Shown: positions 10,561 to 20,926 of the stretch, one piece after another | How the letters are laid out: each line of letters starts with the position of its first letter | Position numbering within the stretch: the stretch's first letter is position 1 | Assembly: GCF_023091745.1 (NCBI RefSeq) | Contig: NC_068925.1 | Span: 73,225,085 to 73,289,084 of the forward strand | Source: Budorcas taxicolor | Lineage: Eukaryota > Chordata > Mammalia > Artiodactyla > Bovidae | Length of the DNA: 64,000 nucleotides | Direction of reading: 5' to 3' | Notes under the pieces: generated by a model | What the model was told of the DNA's origin: nothing | Databases searched by the model: none | The model's input: only the letters and a program-made list of their open reading frames with translations | Program-made: the position numbers and the translations under genes

Positions 10561-11440
10561 AGGGCCTTTGTTTCAGCTCTGTGGTGGTAAAGAAACTGCA
10601 CTTAACTGAGGGGAAGATGACTTGTCGGCTTCCAGCCGTGCAAACCTATAGAAGTCATTTCGTCTCCTTGGACTTTGCTTACCTCACCTGTAAGATGGGT
10701 CTATTTCAGCTTAAACCTTCTGTGGCTCTAGGAAAGATTATCCCTGCTTTGCAGATGAGGGGAAAGGGCCAGCTTGTCCAGAGAGTAAAACTGGACTCTG
10801 GTCTCATAACTCCTAGGTCTGTGCTTTTCCCTGCAAGTCATGCTGCCTCATCAGAGATCTGGAGACAGAATGAGCCAAGCAGTGTGTGATATTCCTCAAG
10901 TCCTTCTGCGAATTGTTCCCAACTTGGCCCCTTCTGCCTGCCCCCCACCCCACCTCCAAGGGGTGAGAGGTTTGAATGGTCAGCCTGGGTGACCCTAAAC
11001 TGAGGTCCCTAGTGCATACGCATAGGGCTGGACAGTGAGCATGGGGTCAGAAGTAAATCTAAAGGGCTGGTTGCCTGTCCTCCTTCTCTCTTCTTGGCGG
11101 ATGGGCCAAGGTCCTTCTAGGATCACTATTCCTAGCTTTTCTGTGATTTCCTTATCACTGAAGCTGAAATCAAATTGGATCTATGTACACAGATCATCCC
11201 GTTGATTTGTAGTTTTCAGGGCTTACCTGTGGTTTCTATTTAGGTGGATGGACACTGGTTCAATTCCCATACAGGTGACACCTCTTTTCCAGCTGAAATC
11301 TCAGAGGAAGCTGTTGGCTGAATGTCATGAAATGACTGAGAGTTTTCTATCCTAGACTTTCAGCAATACATTGTGTGGATGTACTATAATTTCTTTATGT
11401 ATTTTCCTGTGGTTTATCATAGCAATTATTTTTTATTAAT
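10561..11440. other. Intronic sequence with MIR-like scraps
   Basis: About 10650-10700 (TTGCTTACCTCACCTGTAAGATGGG) resembles MIR in + orientation. About 10735-10840 (ATTATCCCTGCTTTGCAGATGAGG) resembles a MIR in - orientation. The remainder is unassigned. Confidence 0.45.
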
Positions 11441-12180
11441 AGACTAATTTTCAGAGCAGTTTAGGTTTATAGAAATAGAAAGACGACCTTCACCACCAGC
11501 AGATTCCCTGTTATGAACACCTTGCACGCATATATTACACTTGTTACGGCCAGTGTGCTCAGCCACTCAGTCGTGCCTGACTCTTTGTGACCCTATGGAT
11601 TGTAGCCCACCAGGCTCCTCTGTCCATGGGGTTCTCCAGGCAAGAATACTGGAATAGGTTGCCACTTCTTACTCCAGGGGATCTTCCTGACCCAGGGATC
11701 AAACCTGCATTTCCTGTGTCTCCTGCATTGCAGGCAGATTCTTTATCTGCCATCGGGGAAGCCCCGTTATGGCCAATATGAAGCATCATTATCAGCTGAA
11801 GTCCATAGTTTCCATTAGGGATCACTCTTTGCAGTATACATTTTCTGGGTTTTGACAGATGGCTAATGGCATGTGTCCACCATTGTGTATCATACAGAAC
11901 AGGTTCACTGCCCTAAACATCTCTGTGCTCCACCTATTCATCCCATCCTTCCCCCTAACTTGTGGCAACTGCTTTTTACTGTCTATCATTTTACCTTTTC
12001 CAGAATGTCATAATGTTGGGGTCATATAATACGTAGCCTTCTCAGATGGGCTTCTTTCACTTAGAAATAAGCCCTTGAGTTTCCTCCATGTATTTTGGGG
12101 ACTATCAGATAGCTTATTTCTTTTTATTTCTGAATAGTATTCCATTGTATGGATGTACTATAATTTATGTATTTCACAAC
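11441..12180 (-). repeat. L1M-type LINE fragment, antisense, split by a SINE
   Basis: Recognisable words are GAGCAGTTTAGGTTTATAGA, AAGTCCATAGTTTCCATTAG, TGTGCTCCACCTATTCATCC and TATTCCATTGTATGGATG, an old L1 3' region in reverse. The two halves rejoin across the Bov-tA at 11553-11765. Confidence 0.75.
11553..11765 (-). repeat. Bov-tA SINE, antisense, inside L1
   Basis: Complete antisense unit. The target duplication is GTTACGGCCA (11543-11552) and GTTATGGCCA (11766-11775), 9 of 10 identical. Confidence 0.9.
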
Positions 12181-12244
12181 AACAACAAAAAGCTATTAAA
12201 AAACTCCATTATTGATAGCACTGCTTATTTAGGCCTGATCAGCA

Positions 12245-12390
12245 CAGGCCAGGAGAAGGCAATGGCACTCCACTCCAGTATTCTTGCGTGGAGAATCCCA
12301 GGGATGGGGGAGCCTGGTGGGCTGCCATCTATGGGGTTGCACAGAGTCGGACATGACTGAAGCGACTTAGCAGCAGCAGCAGCAGCACAG
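12245..12390 (+). repeat. Bov-A single-unit SINE with CAG tail
   Basis: Body GGAGAAGGCAATGGCACTCC through GACTGAAGCGACTTAGCAG, ending in a (CAG)n tail. This is the second half of a Bov-A2. CAGCACAGG at both edges may be the target duplication. Confidence 0.85.
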
Positions 12391-12544
12391 GTCTGCTCCT
12401 GGGCTTTCCTTCTCCCGTGGATCCCTGGAACATGGAGAGTGTGGAAGAGCTGAGACACTGGCATGCAGACCAGCCCATCTCAGCAGCCTATGCTGTCTCT
12501 TGGATACAAACTGAAAATGTTTAACTCAAGCTATTAAGTCTAAT

Positions 12545-12760
12545 GGGCTTCCCAGGTGGCTCAAGTGGTAAAGAATCTGCCTTCTCAAAGCAGGAGACAC
12601 GGGAGATGTGGTTTTGCTGCCTGGGTCAGGAAGATCCCTGGAGGAGGAAATGGCAACTCACTCCATTATTCTTGCCTAAAAAGTCCCATGGACAGAGGAG
12701 CCTGGCGGGCCGCAATCTGTGGGACTGCAAAAGAATCGGACACGCAACTTAGTGATGCTC
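12545..12760 (+). repeat. Bov-tA SINE
   Basis: Head TTCCCAGGTGGCTCAAGTGG and body ATTATTCTTGCC. The head carries extra bases (GGGAGATGTGGTTTTGC) seen in a Bov-tA subtype. Confidence 0.85.
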
Positions 12761-12925
12761 TGAGAGCATTGTACATTGGAGCAGAACAGACTCGAGAGAT
12801 GTGCCTGACTCACCTCTGCTCACACATTGTCCTTTTTCTTTCCCCCCTAGTCTCTTTTTTGGCCAACCCCAGTTCTACTTTTAATTCTCTACCAACATTT
12901 CTTCGAATCTTGTTTGGGGTCCTGT

Positions 12926-13136
12926 CCTGAGCTTAGTCACTCAGTTGCGTCTGACTCTTTGTGACCCCATGGACTGTTGCCCGCCGGGCTCTTCCATCCA
13001 TGGAGATTTTCCAGGCAAGAATACTGGAGAGGGTTGCATGCCCTCCTCCAGGAGATCTTCCCAACCCAGGGATTGAACTTGGGTCTGCTGCACTACAGGC
13101 AGATTCTTTACTGTCTGAGCCACCAGGGAAGCCCAG
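12926..13136 (-). repeat. Bov-tA SINE, antisense
   Basis: TCTGACTCTTTGTGACCCCA at the left and CTGAGCCACCAGGGAAGCCC at the right are the reversed body and head. Confidence 0.9.
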
Positions 13137-13184
13137 TAAAGGTTATTTGAACACAAGCATTGTGATACAACAGTAGATCTGATA

Positions 13185-13306
13185 GCCCAGGAATACTGAG
13201 TGGGTAGCCTATCCCTTCTCCAGGGGATCTTCCCGACCCAGGAATTGAACCAGGGTCTCCTGCACTGCAGGCAGATTCTTTACCAGCTGAGCTATCAGGG
13301 AAGCCC
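13185..13306 (-). repeat. Bov-tA head fragment, antisense
   Basis: Only the tRNA-like half is present (GGGGATCTTCCCGACCCAGG through CAGCTGAGCTATCAGGGAAG). The body is missing. It lies 50 bases from another antisense Bov-tA, so the two may be pieces of one dimeric insertion separated by later sequence. Confidence 0.8.
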
Positions 13307-13880
13307 CTGTTGAGGGTGTTTGTAAACCCCTGTTTAGGGTGATCTTTCTTTAAAGAAACCTTACTGACTGAAGTGGTAGGGGATGGGGATACAACTCTTC
13401 AGTTTGCTCCCAGTCTAGTGGGGACCATGAATGATAAACGCCAGCAGAGGATGTGAGAAGGGTCAGCTCAGGGTGTTATTTCTTGCTGTTGAGGAGCATG
13501 TAACCTGTTGAGAGAAGCTGGAAGGCTTCCTGGAGGAGATGACCGGGGTTAGTCTGGTGAGGAGTAAGGAGGAGAGTCTTGTAAGAGGAGCAATCAGGAG
13601 CAGAGGGGTGAGCTGTCAGGGACTAGCAAGGCATTCATTACGTCCAAAGCAGAGAGTCAGCCCTGGGGAAGGGTTGAGAGCAGGAGCAAGGTAGTGACAC
13701 AGGGTCTTGCCAAGGAGTTTACGTGTTGTCACACAGACAAAAAGAAGCGACCCTGGGTTTCCATTAGGTGTGTGACACGATCTGATTTTGATTTTCGAAA
13801 GTGTTCCCAGACAGCAGTGGTGAGAAGCAGAGGGAAAGGGTCTCCACTTCCACTCCTCCTGTTCTAACATCACGTGGCTG
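13307..13880. other. Intronic sequence, possibly ancient repeat
   Basis: Purine-rich, with words such as GAAGGCTTCCTGGAGGAGATG reminiscent of an old interspersed repeat I cannot name with confidence. No coding signal. Confidence 0.4.
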
Positions 13881-14465
13881 CCGTTGAGCTGTTACCTCCA
13901 CCATGGCACTGAGCTGTCCGTGTTCGAGTTTATTTTTAGACTCTGTGATGTTCCACTGGCGTGTTTGTCTATCTTTACAGCAGGACTACACTGTGTTAAT
14001 TGTGATAGCATAATAGTAATTATTAATCAGTTACTGTCTTTGTTCTTTTTCTTCAAGACTGCCCTGTCAATTCTAGTTTCTTTGGACATGCACTAAAATT
14101 TGAGAGTTAACTTTTAATTTTCACAGTCCCCCCCACCAAAAAAAGAACACAAAACCAGAATCTTGTAGGGGTTTTGAATGGGATTATACTGAATCCAAAA
14201 ACCAATTTGGAGAGAATGAAAATCTTAATATCGTGTTTTCTAATTTATGACCATCAACCAGTCACATCTTTGGGTCTTCTTTAGATTTCTCTTAGCAGCA
14301 TCTAGTGGTTTTCAGCGTCAGTGTCTTACACATTTCTTAAAGTGCTGTTGTTAAACTTATTCCTAGATATCTGATGTTTTTAGTGCATCTGTTGTCAGTA
14401 GGATTTAAATTTTTTTGTTTTTAATTGTTTGTTGCTGATATAAACTATTTTATTTACTGACTTTG

Positions 14466-14498
14466 ATGCTTGCTTTGGTAACACATATACTAAAATTG
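14466..14498 (+). pseudogene. 5' fragment of U6 snRNA inserted in L1
   Basis: TGCTTGCTTTGGTAACACAT followed by ATACTAAAATTG matches U6 nucleotides 2-33 at 28 of 32 positions, all differences being transitions. The insert stops after U6 G33 with no tail. Direct repeats TTTACTGACTTT (14453-14464) and TTTACTGATTTT (14499-14510) flank it. It cannot encode functional U6. Confidence 0.7.
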
Positions 14499-15418
14499 TT
14501 TACTGATTTTGCAGCAAAGTTGGCAACTTTGCTTATTAATTTGAATATTTTGTAAGTTCTTCTGTATTTTTACATACACAGTGATGTCTTTGTGAATTTA
14601 TTTCCAAAATCTATGCCTTTTACTTCTTTTTCTTGAATTAGTACTAGATAAGATCTCTAATGAAACAAGTTACACAATTTTGTCTTATTGTTAACCATGG
14701 GGGGATATGTTCACTATTTCACCTTCAGTATTTTGTTGACTTTAATTGATTTTAGTTTACAAATACATACTGCTTTTTAGATTAAGAAAGGTCTCTCATA
14801 ATCTTGGTTTTATGTGAATTTTCATCATTAAGAAGTATTTAATTTTACCAGATTGCTTTATACATTTATTGAAATAATGTTTTTTTCTCCTTTCTTTTGT
14901 TAATGTGATGACTTATGTTGACTGACTTTTGAATGTTAATTAACCCTGCATTCCTGGAGTAACTCCTAATTGGTCATGATATGTCGTACTCTTTTATATA
15001 CTTGTATATGATTTTCTAATATTAATATTTAGGCATTTTGCATCTCTGTTCATGAGAGATATCGGCCTTTCATTTTTTTTCCTTGTGATGTCCTTGTTAA
15101 GGATACACAGGGAAGTGTACCCTTTGAAACAATTTATGTAACATTGATATTATTTATTCCTTAAATAATTTATCAATAAAGTTGCTTGGCTCCAAAATTT
15201 TCTTTTTGGGAAGATTTAAAATTATGATTTCAATTCCTTTAGGAAGTGTAGAACTATACAGATGTTGTTTTTTTCATTTGTGTCGGTTTTACATTGTTGA
15301 AGGTTTACCCTTTTCATCTAGTGTGCCAAATTTATTGGCAAGAAGTTACATATAATATACAATCATTATTTTTAAATGTCTGTTAAATCTAAAGTGATTT
15401 TCTTCATTTATTTTTTAA

Positions 15419-16304
15419 TTTTGTTTTTTAATTTATTTTTTTAATTGAAGGATAATTGCTTAACAGAGTTTTGCTTTCTGTTAAACCTCAACATGAATTA
15501 TTTTTTTTACTGATGTATAGCTGATTTTAGAGTGCTGTGCCAATTTATGCTGTACAGCTGAGTGACTCAATTATGAACATACGGACATTCTTTTATCTAT
15601 ATTTTCCATTATGGTTTATCACAGGATACTGAGTATAGTTGCTGTGCTGTGCAGTAGGACCTTGTTTATCTGTCTTATGTATGGGAATTGACATCTGCTA
15701 ATCCCACACTCCCAGCCTTTCCCTGCCACTCCCCTCTCCGTCGGCAACCCCAGTCTGTTCTGTGTATGAGCTTGTTTCTGTCTCATAAATAGATTCATTT
15801 GTGCCATATTCTAGGTTCCACATGTAAGTGACATCATATGGTATTAGTCTTTCTCTTTCTGATTTACTTCATTTAGCATAGTAACCTCTAGTCGCATCCA
15901 TGTTGCTGCAAATGGCTGAGTGCTACCCCACTCCAGTACTCTTGCCTGGAAAATCCCATGGACGGAGGAGCCTGGTGGGCTGCAGTCCGTGGGGTCGCTA
16001 AGTCGGACATGACTGAGCGACTTCACTTTCACTTTTCACTTTCATGCATTGGAGAAGGAAATGGCAACCCACTCCAGTGTTCTTGCCTGGAGAATCCCAG
16101 GGACGGGGGAGCCTGGTGGGCTGCCGTCTATGGGGTTGCACAGAGTTGGACACAACTGAAGCGACTTAGCAGCAGCAGCAGCCACACCTTATTCATCCAT
16201 TGCTCTGTCAGTAGACATTTAGGTTGTGTCCATGTTTTGGCTATTCTGTATGCTGCTATTGTGAGCATAGGGATGCACGTGTCTTTTTGAATTATATCTG
16301 TTTA
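15419..16304 (-). mobile_element. Younger L1 3' end, antisense, inserted in the old L1
   Basis: T-rich start, then the artiodactyl L1 3' UTR in reverse (CATTATGGTTTATCACAGGA, GTGCAGTAGGACCTTGTTTA) and the ORF2 C-terminal region (TAGACATTTAGGTTGTGTCC). A 9-bp duplication TTCTTCATT lies at 15410-15418 and 16305-16313. A second, very short L1 tail piece may sit at 15428-15500. It contains a Bov-A2. Confidence 0.75.
15915..16187 (+). repeat. Bov-A2 SINE inside L1
   Basis: Two BovA units joined by CACTTTCACTTTTCACTTTC, ending in (CAG)n. The first bases of unit 1 are worn. Confidence 0.9.
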
Positions 16305-16633
16305 TTCTTCATTGGTCATTTGAATCTTCTCTCTGTTCATTTTGGTCAGTTGTGGTAGGGTTTTGTCAATTTTATTAATCTTTTAAAGGTACCAATTTTG
16401 ACTTAGCTAACTGTCTGTTTTCTATTTCATTGATTTTTGTTCTTATTTGTATTTTTCTTTCTTGCACTTTAAAAAAACTTAGTCTATTTCCCACCCAGCG
16501 TAATGGGATAGAATCTTTGATCATTTGAGCAAAGATTTAATATATGAATTTAAAGCTGTTTTATTCTCTAAAGACTTTTTGAAAACATCCCCCAAATTTT
16601 AATGTTAAAATCCTATTATTTCAGTTCGGTATG

Positions 16634-16833
16634 CTGGGCTTCCATTGTGGCTCAGCTGGTAAAGAATCCGCCTGCAATGCGAGAGACCCCAGTTCAATCC
16701 CTGGATTGGGAAGATCCCTTGGAGAAGGGAAAGTCTCCCCACTCCAGTATTCTGGACTAGAGAATTCCATGAACTGTATAGTCCATGGGGTTGCAAGGAG
16801 TCAGATACGACTGAGTGACTTTCACTTACTTAC
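16634..16833 (+). repeat. Bov-tA SINE
   Basis: Head GTGGCTCAGCTGGTAAAGAA and body, with a TTCACTTACTTACT tail. Immediately followed by a second, dimeric copy. Confidence 0.9.
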
Positions 16834-16835
16834 TA

Positions 16836-17148
16836 GGGCTTCCCTGATAGCTCAGTTGGTAAAGAATCCGCCTGCAATGCAGGAGACCCTGGTTTGATTC
16901 CTGGGTCTGGAAGATCCCCTGGAGAAGGGATGGTCTTCCCACTCCAGTATTCTTGGGCTTCCCTTGTGGCTCAGCTGGTGAAGAATCCTCCTGCAATGTG
17001 GGAGACTTGCTTTCGATCCCTGGATTGGGAAGATACCCTGGAGAAGGGAAAGGCTACCCACTCCAGTATTGTGGCCTGGAGAATTCCATGGACTGTAATA
17101 CTCCATGAGGTCACAAAGAGTTGGACATGACTGAGTGATTTTCACTTT
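16836..17148 (+). repeat. Bov-tA SINE, tandem-head form
   Basis: Two tRNA-like heads joined at CCAGTATTCTTGGGCTTCCC, followed by one body. Abuts the preceding Bov-tA, giving three heads in a row. Confidence 0.9.
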
Positions 17149-17677
17149 CTTATACTTCATTTCTATTGTGATTTCTTTTATTTGAAAGTGTTGCCTAATT
17201 TCTAAACATTTGATAATTTTCTAATCATTATTGATTTCTAGGTTATTTCTTTAGTGGTAAGAAAATATACTATATGATTTTAATTCCTTGAGTTTTATTG
17301 AGACTTGCTTTATGGCTAAATATCTAGTCTATTTTGGTAAATATTTTATATGAATTTACAAAAAATGTATATTTTGCAGTTGAGTGTTATATTCTCTATA
17401 TGATAAATAGGTCAAGTAGATTAATAGTTTTAAAAATTGTCTATATTATTATTGAATTTTGTCTGTTTGTTCTATCACATACTGAGTGAGGTTTGTAAAA
17501 TCTTCAACTGTGATTGTAGAATTGTTTATTTCACCTGTTAGTTCAGTTAATTTTTGCTTTGTGTATTTTTAGAGCTATGTTGTTAGATGAATACACATGT
17601 AGGATTGTTATGTCTTCTTGTGAATGAGTCTTTTTGTTATGAAATATTCCCATTTTACTTAATATTTATTACATTTA

Positions 17678-18893
17678 TGGAAGTACCAGACCACCTTACC
17701 TGCCTTCTGCGAAACCTGTATGCAGGTCAAGAACCAACAGTTAGACTTGGACATGGAACAACAGACTGGTTCCAAATTGGGAAAGGACTATGTCAAGGCT
17801 GTATATTGTCACCCTGTTCATTTAACTTATATGCAGAGTACATCATGAGAAATGCCAGGCTGGATAAGGCACAAGCTGGAATCAAGATTGCCAGGAGAAA
17901 TATCAATAACCTCAGATATGCAGATGACACCACCCTTATGGCAGAGAGCAAAGAGAAACTAAAGAGCCTCTTGATGAAAGTGAAAGAGGAGAGTGAAAAA
18001 GTTGGCTTAAAACTCAACATTCAGAAAACTGAGATCATGGCATCTGGTCCCATCACTTCATGGCAAATAGATGGGGAAGCAATGGAAACAGTGACAGACT
18101 TTATTTTTTGGGCTCCAAAATCACTGCAGATGGTGACTGCAGCCATGAAATTGAAAGACAACTGCTCCTTGGAAGAAAAGTATGACCAATCTAGAGAGCA
18201 TATTAAAAAGCAGAGACATTACTTTGCCAACAAAGGTCCATCTCGTCAAAGCTATGATTTTTCCAGTAGTCATGTATGGATGTGAGAGTTGGACTATTAA
18301 GAAAGCTGAGCACTGAAGAATTGATGCTTTTGATCTGTGGTGTTAGAGAAGACTCTTCAGAATCCCTTGGACAGGAAGGAGATCAAACCAGTCAATCCTA
18401 AAGGAAATCAGTTCTGAATATTCATTGGAAGGACTGATGTTGAAGCTAAAACTCCAATCCTTTGGCCGCCTGATGCAAATAACTGACTCACTGGAAAAGG
18501 AGGAGAAGGGGATGACAGAGGACCGGATGGTTAGATGGCATCACTGACTCAATGGACATGAGTTTGAGCAAGCTCTGGGAGATGGTGATGGACTTCCCTG
18601 GTGGCTCAGACGGTAAAGCGTCTGTCTACAATGTAGGAGACCCAGGTTCGATCCCTGGGTCGGGAAGATCCCCTGGAGAAGAAAATGGCAATCCACTCCA
18701 GTACTGTTGCCTGGAAAATCCCATGGACAGAAGAGCCTGGTAGGCTACAGTCCATGGGGTCACAAAGAGTCAGACACGACTGAGTGACTTCACTTCACTT
18801 CACTTCTGGGAGATGGTGATGGACAGGGAAGCCTGGAGTGCTGTAGTCCGTGGGGTTGCAAAGAGCCAGACACGACTGAGTGACGGAACAACA
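17678..18893 (+). mobile_element. BovB LINE, 5'-truncated, inserted in L1
   Basis: Starts inside the RT region (CCAGACCACCTTACCTGCC) and reaches the 3' end (GAGTGACGGAAC). Target duplication ATTACATTTA (17668-17677) and ATTGCATTTA (18894-18903), 9 of 10 identical. Motif A of the RT is missing through truncation. YADD remains near 17925. The frame breaks near 18110, where one T is missing in TTTTTTGGGCTCC. Confidence 0.9.
18593..18804 (+). repeat. Bov-tA SINE nested in BovB
   Basis: Full unit with a (CACTT)n-like tail. A perfect 19-bp target duplication, TCTGGGAGATGGTGATGGA, lies at 18574-18592 and 18805-18823. Low divergence suggests a relatively young insertion. Confidence 0.95.
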
Positions 18894-19214
18894 ATTGCAT
18901 TTATTTTATTTTTTTTAATTTTAACTTGTCTAGTATTCATATAGACATCAGCTTTCTTTTAGATAGTGTTTGTATGACATGGCTTTTTCTATCTCTTTGC
19001 TTTAAATTTCTTGTGTCCTTATTTTTAAGGGATATTTTTTGTAACTAAATAGCAAAGAATTGGGTCTTCTTATTTTTTGAAAATCTAGTCCATCAATATT
19101 TGCCAGATAATTGGAATATTTAGTCCATTTTAGTCCCATTGTTATCATTGGTTTTATTTTACCATCTTGCTATTTGCTTTCTATTTCTCATATCTGTTTT
19201 TAGGTTTCTTTATT

Positions 19215-19600
19215 CCTCTACTAATATTAATAGCTCTGTTAATATTACACAAAAAGAACTTCAAAGGAAAATTATTATAAGACATATAGATTTCATAATT
19301 TTAAAATTCAATCACCAGAAATATATAATTTTTTCAAAATTCTAAAACAAAGCTATTTCTTTGAAAACACTTAGTGATAAAGTTAATAACCCCTGGCAAT
19401 ACTAATTAGGAAGAAAAAGAGAAAGCAAAGAAATGAAAATGAGAGGATATAACCAATATCAGGGATCAAAAATGAAAAAAGAGACACAACTATAATGTCC
19501 TACAAGCATTAAAAGATATGAGGATATTATTTATCAACTGTATGCTAATAACTTTTATAAATTAAAACCTATAGAAAATTTATAATAAATATAGTTTACA
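19215..19600 (+). repeat. L1 ORF2 fragment, sense
   Basis: AGTGATAAAGTTAATAACCC, ATATCAGGGATCAAAAATG and CATTAAAAGATATGAGGATA match L1 ORF2 in + orientation, opposite to the surrounding L1. Left edge uncertain. Confidence 0.65.
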
Positions 19601-19613
19601 AAATTGACTCTAG

Positions 19614-19828
19614 AAGTCTTCCCAGGTGGCATTAGTGGTAAAGAACCTGCCTGCCAGTGCAGGAGACATAAGAGATGTGAGTTGATCCTTGGGTCAGGAA
19701 GATCCCCTGGAGGAGAGCATGGCAATCCATGTGTTCTTGCCTGGAGAATCCCATGGACAGAGGAGCCTGGTGGTTTACAGTCCGTAGGGTCGCACTGAGT
19801 TGGACATGACTGAAGTGACTTAAGACAC
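19614..19828 (+). repeat. Bov-tA SINE
   Basis: Subtype with the extra head bases (GACATAAGAGATGTGAGTTG). A short deletion removes part of the usual ACTCCAGTATT. Confidence 0.85.
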
Positions 19829-20715
19829 AATAGAGCTATACTAACTTTTTCAGTTGTTTTTAATATTTACATATTGTATTTTTCCCTTGTTTAATAGAAA
19901 CCCTGCTATATTTTATTTTTAGATATGTGTCTTCTAAGCAGCTTATTTTTGATACAGTCTGGCACATTTGCCTTTAATTTGAAGTATTTAATTAACGTGA
20001 TATTTTGGTCTATATATTCTATCTTATTTTGCTCTTTTTTGTCCCATCTGTTCTTTGTTTCTTTCTTTTTTTTTCATCTTATTTATTGCCTTCTTTTGGT
20101 ATTGATAATTTTGTGTTATTTCAGCCCTCTATTAACCTTTTATTTTCTCTTACTATTCTTTTAATGTGTACTCTGGAAAATACGGTATAATTTTTCCACT
20201 TATTATAAATTAATGCTTAATGCCTCTTCATAGATGTTGCAAGGATTTTAAAAGACTTTAAATTCTTTTACTATCTTTTTCACTTATGAACTGTTATCAA
20301 GTGTATATAAGTTTTATATGTATTTTCGTTGTTTTGATGCCGATATTCATTTGTATCTATATTCTCTTTCATTGTTCCTTATCCCTTCTGCCATCTCCTG
20401 GTTTACATCTGAAAAGTTTTTCCTTCTAGCCAGAGAATACCCTTCAATATTTAATTTAGTCTGCTGGTGACAAATTCTCCTGAGTTTTGTTTGTCTGAAA
20501 ATATCTTTATGTTGCTTTAATTCTTGAAAGATGTTTGCATTGGATATTAAATTCAAGGTTGGAAATTACTTCCTTTTGGTTATTTGGATGTCCTTTCTTA
20601 ATCATCTGACTTCTATTATTTTTTGAGAATTCAGCTCTTGGACTAATTGTTGTTTCATTGTAGGAATTCATGTGGTTGCTTTTAAGATACTTTCTCTATT
20701 CCTTTTTATTCTTCT

Positions 20716-20765
20716 CCCGCTCCTTTCCCCTTTCCTTCTTCCTACCCCCTTCTCCTTCTTCTAGT
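20716..20765 (+). repeat. Polypyrimidine tract
   Basis: Almost uninterrupted C/T run (CTCCTTTCCCCTTTCCTTCT and continuing) at the right edge of the fossil L1. Confidence 0.7.
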
Positions 20766-20926
20766 ACTTTTACAGTGAAATACCTGAGGATGACCAGCAT
20801 CCTCAGGGATGTCGAGGACCTTGTGGATAAGAGATAATTAATGAAGAGATGATTGACAAAGGCATTGGACAATATACTGCGAAACAGTGGGAGGTAGTGT
20901 AGATTTGGGCCTAGTAATAGAATGAG

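Larger units (their letters stand above)
13881..20700 (-). mobile_element. Ancient L1M LINE, antisense, broken by many later insertions
   Basis: Collinear old L1 in reverse. ORF2 reverse-transcriptase region lies at 13.9-15.4 kb (TTTGTTAATGTGATGACTTA, CCCTGCATTCCTGGAGTAAC, GAGAGATATCGGCCTTTCAT, TTTTTGGGAAGATTT). It resumes at 16.31 kb (TTTTGTCAATTTTATTAATC), again at 17.15-17.67, 18.90-19.21 and 19.84-20.70 kb (TTTGTCTGAAAATATCTTTA). The gaps are later insertions listed separately. Very diverged, with no usable frame. Confidence 0.75.

Noticed and set aside
12225..12464. Open frames of 60-100 codons overlapping SINEs, found repeatedly across the window
   Set aside because: The same peptide words recur at many places because they are translations of Bov-tA/Bov-A2 copies in various frames, not genes.
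14466..14498. Functional U6 snRNA gene
   Set aside because: Only the first third of U6 is present, with substitutions and no upstream snRNA promoter elements visible.
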